From Streptomyces longwoodensis (lineage in GTDB: Bacteria; Actinomycetota; Actinomycetes; Streptomycetales; Streptomycetaceae), in contig NZ_KQ948570.1 of the NCBI RefSeq assembly GCF_001514125.1, forward strand, positions 1 to 35,535: a stretch of 35,535 nt of DNA. Direction: 5' to 3'. A model generated the notes under the pieces. The model was not told the origin of the DNA. It did no database searches and saw only the letters and a program-made list of their open reading frames with translations. Numbering within the stretch: the stretch's first letter is position 1; every line of letters starts with the position of its first letter. Positions 7,340-13,651 of this stretch are shown piece by piece. A program made the position numbers and the translations under genes.

Positions 7340-8877
7340 GCGGCGCCGCCCTGGAGCCGCTCCAGGTCCGACGGGCGCACCTGGATGACGAGCAGCGCGA
7401 TCACCGCGGCGACCGCGGCGAGCACGGCGGCCGTGACGAAGGCGCCGGAGACACCGGCTGTCAGGACCTCGTCCGACCAGGGCGGGGGCAGCACCCCGGT
7501 GCGCTGGAAGCGCAGCCGCTCCAGCGGGGTCGCCTGGGACAGGAACGCCGGGATCTGACGGTGGGCCTCGTTGGTGCTGGCGGTGCCGAACACGGTGACC
7601 AGGATGGACAGGCCGAGCGAACCGCCGACCTGCTGGGTGGCGTTGAGCAGGCCCGAGGCCGCGCCCGACTCGTGGACGGGCACGTTGGACAGGGCCATCA
7701 GCGTCAGCGACACGAACTCCATGCCCATGCCGAAGCTGAACACCAGCATCGGGCCGAGGATGCTGCCCGCGTAGGTGGAGTGCACGTCGGTGAGCGTGAG
7801 CCAGGCCAGGCCGGCCGCCGCCAGCAGCGCCCCGACGACCATGAAGGGCTTCGGGCCGTAGACCGGCAGGAAGCGGGAGGCGAGGCCCGCACCGACCGCG
7901 ATCACCGCGCTCACCGGGAGGAACGCGAAGCCCGCCCGCAGCGGGCTGAAGTTCAGCACGTCCTGCACGAACAGGGTCAGGAAGAAGAACATCCCGAACA
8001 TGGCCGCGGCCAGGCAGAGCATCATGCCGTAGGTGCCGGCGCGGTTGCGGTCGGCGAACATGTGCAGCGGGGTGATGGGCTGCTTGGAGCGCCGCTCGGT
8101 CAGCACGAACAGGCCGAGCACGACGATCGCGGCCGCGAACGACGCCAGGGTCCAGGGGTCCCGCCAGCCCTCCTGGGCGGCGCGGATGAAGCCGTAGACG
8201 AGCAGGACCATGCCGGCCGTCGAAGTCAGGGCGCCGGCGATGTCGAAGTGGCCCGGGTGGCGTTCGGACTCCTTGATCCAGCGGGGCGTGGCCAGCGCGA
8301 TGAGGATGCCGATGGGGACGTTGACGAAGAGCACCCACCGCCAGTTCAGCCACTCGACGAGCATCCCGCCGGCCATCAGTCCGATGGCGCCGCCGCCCGC
8401 CGAGACGGCCGCGAACACCCCGAACGCCCGGTTGCGCGCCGGGCCTTCGCGGAACGTGGTGCTGATCAGCGCGAGGGAGGTCGGCGACGCGATGGCCCCG
8501 CCGACACCCTGCAGGGCGCGGGCCGCGAGGAGCTGGCCGCTGTTGTGCGCGAGCCCGCCGAGCAGGGAGGCGACGACGAACAGCAGCACGCCGAAGACGA
8601 AGACACGGCGCCGGCCGAGGATGTCACCGGCCCGGCCGCCGAGCAGCAGCAGACCGCCGAAGGTCAGGGTGTAGGCGTTGACCACCCACGACAGGCTGGT
8701 GGTGGAGAAGTCCAGGGAGCGCTGGATGTGCGGCAGCGCGATGTTCACGATGGTGATGTCGAGGACCACCATCAGCTGGCACGAGGCGATGACGAGCAGC
8801 GCCATCGCGTTGCCGCCACCGCCGGTCTCCGGTGCGGTGGTCGTGGGGGCGGACGTGGGCTGCGGGCTGCTGCTCAT
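7324..8877 (-). CDS. MFS drug exporter, DHA2 (14-TM, EmrB/QacA-like)
   Basis: A 517-aa proton-coupled antiporter of the DHA2 group. Signature segments are LDITIVNIALPHIQ in TM1 (motif D1), GGRAGDILGRRRVF (motif A), and GGAIGLMAGGMLVEW followed by WRWVLFVNVPIG (motif C region and the DHA2 hallmark). Around 14 hydrophobic helices can be counted. It likely exports hydrophobic or cationic compounds. It starts at ATG with GGAACC upstream. Its 3' end overlaps the convergent kinase-partner gene by 16 nt, so no terminator separates them. No TetR or MarR regulator is adjacent, so the inducer is not suggested by context. Confidence 0.9.
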   Translation of the reverse strand: MSSSPQPTSAPTTTAPETGGGGNAMALLVIASCQLMVVLDITIVNIALPHIQRSLDFSTTSLSWVVNAYTLTFGGLLLLGGRAGDILGRRRVFVFGVLLFVVASLLGGLAHNSGQLLAARALQGVGGAIASPTSLALISTTFREGPARNRAFGVFAAVSAGGGAIGLMAGGMLVEWLNWRWVLFVNVPIGILIALATPRWIKESERHPGHFDIAGALTSTAGMVLLVYGFIRAAQEGWRDPWTLASFAAAIVVLGLFVLTERRSKQPITPLHMFADRNRAGTYGMMLCLAAAMFGMFFFLTLFVQDVLNFSPLRAGFAFLPVSAVIAVGAGLASRFLPVYGPKPFMVVGALLAAAGLAWLTLTDVHSTYAGSILGPMLVFSFGMGMEFVSLTLMALSNVPVHESGAASGLLNATQQVGGSLGLSILVTVFGTASTNEAHRQIPAFLSQATPLERLRFQRTGVLPPPWSDEVLTAGVSGAFVTAAVLAAVAAVIALLVIQVRPSDLERLQGGAAQGQS

Positions 8878-9011
8878 ATCGGTTCCACGCTCGGGGAGCG
8901 GGCGTCGGGGCCGCGCGGGGAACGGGCATGTCCACCGGCGCGTTCATCGTTCGACCGTACGCCGGTCGTGGAGGGGGCACCACTCGGGTGCGGGAGGGTT
9001 CCGCGGGCGGC

Positions 9012-10058
9012 TCAGCGGGGCAGGCGCGGGCGCTGCGCGCCGGGGTCCGGACCGTCGTCGGCGTCGTACGTCTCCTCGACGGGGCGGGGTGGTGGGGGTT
9101 CGCCCGCCGTGAGGTGTTCCAGGACCTCGACCAGTTCCTGGCAGGCCCGCTCCACCGAGCGCCTGGTGTTGCGCTGCTCCGTGATCACCGCCGACAGCAG
9201 CAGCGCGGTGAGGGCCATCGCGCCGTTGAAGGCCTGGAGCTTCGCCATCACCTCGATGCGGCTCAGCCCTGCGAACGGCCCGGTGCCCTCGGTGGCCGCG
9301 AGGGTGGCCAGCACGGAGGCGAGCAGGGCGCACAGCATCGTCCCGGCGAGCTGGAAGCGCAGGGCGCCCCAGATGAGCAGCGGGTAGACGAGGAACAGCA
9401 GGCTGACGCTGCTGTAGGTGGCCAGGGGCACCAGGGCGGCGACGCTGAGGACGAGCGCGGTGGCCTCCTTCCAGCGCCACCGGGCGGGGTGCGGGTGCCA
9501 GCGGGCGTTGTAGAGCAGCAGCAGGACCGGCGTGACGATCAGGACGCCCATCGCGTCGCCCACCCACCAGGCCAGCCACACCGGCCAGAAGTCCCCCGCG
9601 GCGAGCCGGTCGGTCAGGACGAGGATCCCCACCCCGGTCGTCGCGCTGATCGTCATGGCCGCCAGCGCGCCGAGGAAGACCAGGGCGAGGCCGTCCTTGA
9701 GCCGGCTGAGCTCGGTGCGGAAGCCGACGCGGTTCAGCAGCAGGTAGGCACACACGGGCGCGAGGGTGTTGCCGGCCAGGGTGCCGAGGACGGCCGGGGT
9801 CAGCGAGGTGGTGATCGACAGGATGACGAGGAAGGCCCCGAGGGCGATGCCCGGCCAGCAGCTCAGCCCGAAGACCAGCAGGGCGGCCACGGCCACGCCG
9901 GTGGGCGGCCAGATGGGGCTGAACACCGCCCCCTCGACCACCAGGTGCCGCAGCAGGCCGAGGCGCCCGGCGCCGTAGTAGCAGGCGGCGACGGCCAGCG
10001 TCCGCAGCAAGGAGACGGCTGGTCCGCGCAGCTGCTCGGTACCCACCACAGGAGCCAT
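9012..10058 (-). CDS. MASE1 domain integral membrane sensor without output domain
   Basis: A 348-aa membrane protein. About eight hydrophobic helices with MASE1 hallmarks (FSPIWPPTGVAVAALL, ALGAF near TM3, WLAWWVGDAMGVLIVTPVLLL) fill residues about 15-290. A short helical segment (NTRRSVERACQELVEVLEHL) and a Pro/Asp-rich tail follow. MASE1 normally precedes a kinase, GGDEF or SpoIIE output domain, but none is fused here. The ATG at 10058 puts the first TM near the N-terminus. A GTG at 10145 would add 29 residues and reduce the gap to the upstream SpoIIE gene to 27 nt. Neither start has a strong RBS. Its location behind a SpoIIE phosphatase suggests a split sensor/output pair. Confidence 0.82.
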   Translation of the reverse strand: MAPVVGTEQLRGPAVSLLRTLAVAACYYGAGRLGLLRHLVVEGAVFSPIWPPTGVAVAALLVFGLSCWPGIALGAFLVILSITTSLTPAVLGTLAGNTLAPVCAYLLLNRVGFRTELSRLKDGLALVFLGALAAMTISATTGVGILVLTDRLAAGDFWPVWLAWWVGDAMGVLIVTPVLLLLYNARWHPHPARWRWKEATALVLSVAALVPLATYSSVSLLFLVYPLLIWGALRFQLAGTMLCALLASVLATLAATEGTGPFAGLSRIEVMAKLQAFNGAMALTALLLSAVITEQRNTRRSVERACQELVEVLEHLTAGEPPPPRPVEETYDADDGPDPGAQRPRLPR

Positions 10059-10172
10059 CAGACACCGTCGCGCCGGGGACGGCGAGGCGAGGACGGCACG
10101 CGTCCGGCCCTCCGGCTGACGGTGGGGGTCCGGGCGCGGGGTCACAGCCCGGAGGGCGGCACCCGTCCGGTG

Positions 10173-11213
10173 CTACGGCCGCGCCCGCCGGTCGGGGCCG
10201 TGCGAGTCGGGGCCGCGCACGTCGGGGCTGCCGAGCCGGCCGTGGCGGTCCCCACCGTCGTGGCCGTCGTCGCCATCCCCCGCGGCCCGACCACCACCGC
10301 CCTGGCCGGCGGTGGGGTCGGTGCCGTAGAGACCGGGGCGGTCGGGGCGGCCGGTGCCGTCGGGGCGGTCGGGGCCATCGTCATGGTCGTCGCCGTCATG
10401 ACCGTCGTGGCCGATGACCAGGACGGCCGCGTCGTCCTCGTGGCCGACGCGGGCCGCGCCCTTGATCACGGCCGCGGCCAGGGAGGACGCCTCCAGGCCG
10501 GCGACGGCGGCGATGCCGGCGAGCCGCACGACCTGGTCCAGGCCCTCGTCCAGGTTCATCGAGGGCCCCTCCACGACGCCGTCCGTGAGGAGGACGAACA
10601 CACCCCCCGTGGTGAGGCGGAAGCGGGTCACCGGGTACTCCATGCCCGCCACGACGCCCAGCGGCGGCCCGCCCTCGTCGTGGGCGATGCCGGACTTGCC
10701 GTCGGCGGTGGCCCACACGCACGGTATGTGCCCGGCGCGGGCGCTCTCCAGGACGCCGGTGGCGGGGTCCAGGCGCAGGAAGGTGCAGGTGGCGAAGAGG
10801 TCGCCGCCCAGGGAGAGCAGCAGGTCGTTGGTCCTCGAGAGCAGTTCGCCGGGGTGGCTGGTGACCGAGGCGAGGGCGCGCAGGCCGACGCGGACCTGGC
10901 CCATGAACGCCGCCGCCTCGATGTTGTGGCCCTGGACGTCGCCGATGGACAGGCCGATGCCGCCGTCGGGCAGCACGAAGGCGTCGTACCAGTCGCCGCC
11001 CACGTTCAGGCCGTGGAAGGCGGGCGCGTAGCGGACGGCCAGGTGCAGACGGGGGGCGACGGGCAGGTCACGGGGCAGCATGCCCCGCTGGAGGGCGATG
11101 GCCAGTTCCACCTGCGTGCGCTGCAGCTCAGCCCGCTGGCGGGCCTGGGCGGTGAGCGAGCCGAGTCTGGCGAGCAGCTCGTCACCGTCGTCCGTGGGGC
11201 GCTTGCGGGGCAT
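10173..11213 (-). CDS. SpoIIE-type PP2C Ser/Thr phosphatase
   Basis: A 346-aa protein. An N-terminal helix (about 10-45, possible coiled coil) leads to a SpoIIE/RsbU PP2C domain at about 46-268. Metal-binding motifs are VGGDWYDAF at 71-79, IGDVQGH at 90-96, LLTDGVVEG at 208-215 and HEDDAAVLV at 258-266. Such phosphatases usually dephosphorylate STAS anti-anti-sigma proteins. The N-terminus lacks the GAF/PAS or membrane sensor usually fused to this family. The C-terminus (about 269-346) is low-complexity His/Asp/Gly/Arg/Pro, which could bind metal or be a drifted 3' end. It is the first gene of a leftward pair with the MASE1 protein. Confidence 0.88.
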   Translation of the reverse strand: MPRKRPTDDGDELLARLGSLTAQARQRAELQRTQVELAIALQRGMLPRDLPVAPRLHLAVRYAPAFHGLNVGGDWYDAFVLPDGGIGLSIGDVQGHNIEAAAFMGQVRVGLRALASVTSHPGELLSRTNDLLLSLGGDLFATCTFLRLDPATGVLESARAGHIPCVWATADGKSGIAHDEGGPPLGVVAGMEYPVTRFRLTTGGVFVLLTDGVVEGPSMNLDEGLDQVVRLAGIAAVAGLEASSLAAAVIKGAARVGHEDDAAVLVIGHDGHDGDDHDDGPDRPDGTGRPDRPGLYGTDPTAGQGGGGRAAGDGDDGHDGGDRHGRLGSPDVRGPDSHGPDRRARP

Positions 11214-11250
11214 CGGTCACTCCGGCCAGGGCGGTCGCCCGTCTCGGGAC

Positions 11251-11269
11251 AAATCGCTCGATTTTATCG
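11251..11269 (-). promoter_or_regulatory. AT-rich inverted repeat upstream of SpoIIE phosphatase
   Basis: AAATCG-CT-CGATTT (11251-11264) overlaps CGAT-TTT-ATCG (11259-11269), an unusually A/T-rich patch for this genome. It lies 38-56 nt upstream of the phosphatase ATG. The minus strand contains a -10-like TAAAAT (11266 to 11261) but no convincing -35. A combined promoter/operator is likely but unproven. Confidence 0.4.
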
Positions 11270-11288
11270 CGTTACGGTGCAGACCCGC

Positions 11289-11334
11289 TGTGATCACACC
11301 GGCTGCGGACCCCGAGCGGGGGTGTGGTTAGCAT
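11289..11334 (+). promoter_or_regulatory. Candidate GAPDH promoter with TGTGATCACA palindrome
   Basis: A perfect 10-bp palindrome TGTGATCACA (11289-11298) lies 30 bp upstream of a -10-like TAGCAT (11329-11334). Transcription would start near 11341, about 25 nt before the GAPDH GTG. The -35 region is poor, which would fit activator dependence with the palindrome as a binding site. The responsible factor is not identifiable. Confidence 0.35.
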
Positions 11335-11365
11335 ATGAGCGCCACCTAGCTCGAAAGATGGATCA

Positions 11366-12811
11366 GTGACTGTCAACGACGACTCGTTCACCAACTGGAA
11401 GAACCGCGAGGAAACCGCGGAGGCGATGATCCCGATCATCGGGAAGCTGCACCGGGAGCGGGACGTCACCGTCCTCCTGCACAGCCGCTCCCTGGTGAAC
11501 AAGTCGGTGGTCAGCATCCTCAAGACCCACCGCTTCGCCCGGCAGATCGCCGGCGAGGAGCTCTCGGTCACCGAGACGATGCCGTTCCTGCGGGCGCTCA
11601 CCACGCTGGACCTCGGTCCCTCGCAGATCGACATCGGCATGCTCGCCGCGACCCACAAGGCGGACGACCAGGGCCTGTCGGTCGAGGAGTTCACCGCGCA
11701 GGCGGTGGCGGGCGCCACCGGCAGCAACAAGATCGAGCGCAGCGAGGGCCGCGACGTCGTCCTGTACGGCTTCGGCCGCATCGGCCGCCTCGTCGCCCGC
11801 CTGCTCATCGAGAAGGCCGGCTCCGGCAACGGCCTGCGCCTGCGCGCCATCGTGGTGCGCGGCGGCGGCGAGCAGGACATCGTCAAGCGCGCCTCGCTGC
11901 TGCGCCGCGACTCGATCCACGGCCAGTTCCAGGGCACCATCACCGTCGACGAGGCGAACAGCACGATCGTCGCCAACGGCAACGCGATCCGGGTCATCTA
12001 CGCGAACGACCCCGGCGAGGTCGACTACACGGCGTACGGCATCAAGAACGCCATCCTCATCGACAACACGGGCAAGTGGCGCGACCGCGCGGGGCTGTCG
12101 CTGCACCTGCGTCCGGGCATCGACAAGGTCGTGCTGACCGCGCCCGGCAAGGGCGACGTCCCGAACGTCGTGCACGGCGTCAACCACGACACCGTCAAGC
12201 CGGACGAGCGGATCCTGTCCTGTGCGTCCTGCACCACGAACGCGATCGTGCCGCCGCTGAAGGCGATGGACGACGAGTACGGCGTCCTGCGCGGGCACGT
12301 GGAGACGGTCCACTCGTTCACCAACGACCAGAACCTGCTGGACAACTACCACAAGTCCGAGCGGCGGGGCCGGTCCGCGCCGCTCAACATGGTCATCACG
12401 GAGACCGGCGCGGCCTCCGCGGTCGCCAAGGCGCTGCCGGACCTGAAGGCGCGCATCACCGGCAGCTCGATCCGGGTCCCGGTGCCGGACGTGTCGATCG
12501 CCATCCTGAACCTCCAGCTCGCCCGCGAGGCGTCCCGCGAGGAGGTCCTGGACCACCTGCGCGACGTGTCGCTGACCTCTCCGCTGCGCCGCCAGATCGA
12601 CTTCATCAGCGCGCCGGACGCGGTCTCCAGCGACTTCATCGGCTCCCGCCACGCCTCGATCGTCGACGCGGGCGCACTGAAGGTGGAGGGCGACAACGCG
12701 ATCCTCTACCTCTGGTACGACAACGAGTTCGGCTACTCCTGCCAGGTCATCCGGGTCGTCCAGCACGTCTCGGGCGTCGAGTACCCGACGTTCCCGGCCC
12801 CGGCCGCCTGA
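11366..12811 (+). CDS. Glyceraldehyde-3-phosphate dehydrogenase, long form
   Basis: A 481-aa GAPDH with an N-terminal extension of about 125 residues, a form common in Streptomyces. It oxidises glyceraldehyde-3-phosphate to 1,3-bisphosphoglycerate with NAD(P) and phosphate. The Rossmann motif GFGRIGR is at 135-141. The catalytic C289 is in SCASCTTNA and the paired His is H316 in HSFTNDQN. The substrate-binding segment is HKSERRGRSAP and the C-terminal motif is WYDNEFGYS. The GTG start has a weak RBS. The extension (WKNREETAEAMIPIIGKL...) has no known role here. Standard GAPDHs are about 335 aa, so this is probably a second, specialised isozyme rather than the main glycolytic enzyme. Confidence 0.93.
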   Translation: MTVNDDSFTNWKNREETAEAMIPIIGKLHRERDVTVLLHSRSLVNKSVVSILKTHRFARQIAGEELSVTETMPFLRALTTLDLGPSQIDIGMLAATHKADDQGLSVEEFTAQAVAGATGSNKIERSEGRDVVLYGFGRIGRLVARLLIEKAGSGNGLRLRAIVVRGGGEQDIVKRASLLRRDSIHGQFQGTITVDEANSTIVANGNAIRVIYANDPGEVDYTAYGIKNAILIDNTGKWRDRAGLSLHLRPGIDKVVLTAPGKGDVPNVVHGVNHDTVKPDERILSCASCTTNAIVPPLKAMDDEYGVLRGHVETVHSFTNDQNLLDNYHKSERRGRSAPLNMVITETGAASAVAKALPDLKARITGSSIRVPVPDVSIAILNLQLAREASREEVLDHLRDVSLTSPLRRQIDFISAPDAVSSDFIGSRHASIVDAGALKVEGDNAILYLWYDNEFGYSCQVIRVVQHVSGVEYPTFPAPAA

Positions 12812-12854
12812 CCCGTACGGCCCGCGTACGACCCCGCTCGACCCGCGTTCCGCA

Positions 12855-12900
12855 GCCGCCCGTCGCCCCGGTGAGCCAAGTGCCGCCGGGACGGCGGGCG
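12855..12900 (+). terminator. Putative imperfect hairpin after GAPDH
   Basis: GCCGCCCGTCGCCCCGG can pair imperfectly with CCGGGACGGCGGGC across a short loop. It lies 44-89 nt after the GAPDH stop. There is no U-tract, as is usual for Streptomyces hairpin terminators. A smaller 6-bp CGTACG inverted repeat lies at 12814-12830. Confidence 0.35.
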
Positions 12901-12944
12901 TTCGCGGCTCCCGGTGGTGGCGCCGCCGGGCTCTCCGACGCTTG

Positions 12945-12958
12945 TGGGAGCGCTCCCC
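12945..12958. promoter_or_regulatory. CebR-like LacI-family operator
   Basis: TGGGAGCGCTCCCC contains the perfect 12-bp palindrome GGGAGCGCTCCC. It differs by one base from the published CebR box TGGGAGCGCTCCCA, which controls cello-oligosaccharide uptake and cellulase genes in Streptomyces. It ends 18 nt before the ATG of the GNAT gene, a position suited to repression. Other LacI-family repressors bind related palindromes. Confidence 0.6.
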
Positions 12959-12976
12959 CGGCGGGATGATCGGGGC

Positions 12977-13600
12977 ATGAAACCGATGCCCTTCGTGCGG
13001 CCGTACCGGGTGTCCGATCGTCCGGCGCTCGGGGAGGTCTGCGTCCTGACCGCCCACAACGGGCAGGACTCCTCGGGGATCTACCCCGACCGGGAGTTGA
13101 TGCCCACGCTGTTCGCCTACCCGTACGTCGACCACGAGCCGGAACTCACCCGGGTGCTGGACGACGGCTACGGGCGGGCCGTGGGCTACGTCGTGGGGAC
13201 GGCGGACACGCCCCGGTTCGTGAAGTGGTTCCGCGACGCGTGGCTGCCCGCGGTCGCCGGCCGGTACCCCGAGCCCGGCGGGGCGCCGCGCACGCCGACC
13301 GACGAGATGATCGGCCTGCTGCACGACCCCGAACGGATGGTGCAGCCCCAGCTCGCGCCCTTCCCGGCCCACCTGCACATCGACCTGCTGCCGCCGTGGC
13401 AGGGCCGGGGGTACGGGCGCGCCCTGATGGAGACGTTCCTCGACGCGCTGCACGAGCGGGGGGTGCCGGCGGTGCACCTGTGCATGGCGCGGGCGAACAC
13501 CCCGGCGCGCGCGTTCTACGACCGGCTGGGGTTCCGGGAGATCGACGTCCCGCAGGAGCAGGGACCGGTCTGGTACCTGGGACGGCCGACCACGCGCTGA
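12977..13600 (+). CDS. GNAT family N-acetyltransferase (O-GlcNAcase C-terminal-domain-like)
   Basis: A 207-aa single-domain GNAT. The acetyl-CoA-binding motif A is clear: HLHIDLLPPWQGRGYGRALMETFLD, followed by VHLCMARANTPARAFYDRLGF. N-terminal features (RPYRVSDRPALGEVC, SGIYPDRELMPTLFAYPYVDHEPEL and the long FVKWFRDAWLPAVAGRYP insertion) resemble bacterial homologues of the C-terminal domain of human GH84 O-GlcNAcase. The start ATG 12977 has no strong RBS; upstream in-frame starts run through the operator and are less likely. The acceptor substrate is unknown. The CebR-like site just upstream suggests carbohydrate-linked control. Confidence 0.85.
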   Translation: MKPMPFVRPYRVSDRPALGEVCVLTAHNGQDSSGIYPDRELMPTLFAYPYVDHEPELTRVLDDGYGRAVGYVVGTADTPRFVKWFRDAWLPAVAGRYPEPGGAPRTPTDEMIGLLHDPERMVQPQLAPFPAHLHIDLLPPWQGRGYGRALMETFLDALHERGVPAVHLCMARANTPARAFYDRLGFREIDVPQEQGPVWYLGRPTTR

Positions 13601-13606
13601 CGACCT

Positions 13607-13637
13607 CCCCGGCCCGCGGCGAGGCGGTGGGCCGGGG
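13607..13637. terminator. Bidirectional hairpin terminator
   Basis: CCCCGGCCC (13607-13615) and GGGCCGGGG (13629-13637) form a perfect 9-bp stem with a 13-nt loop, in the 51-nt gap between the convergent GNAT gene and the DUF5682 operon. It is well placed to end both transcripts. Confidence 0.65.
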
Positions 13638-13651
13638 CGGCCGTCGGCCGG

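Noticed and set aside
11289..11298. TGTGATCACA read as a CRP or Rex site
   Set aside because: Both need a spacer between the half-sites that is missing here.
12076..12969. Long alternative-frame ORFs overlapping GAPDH and other genes on either strand
   Set aside because: They have Arg/Pro/Ala/Gly-biased compositions typical of shadow frames in high-GC DNA, with no RBS or domain.
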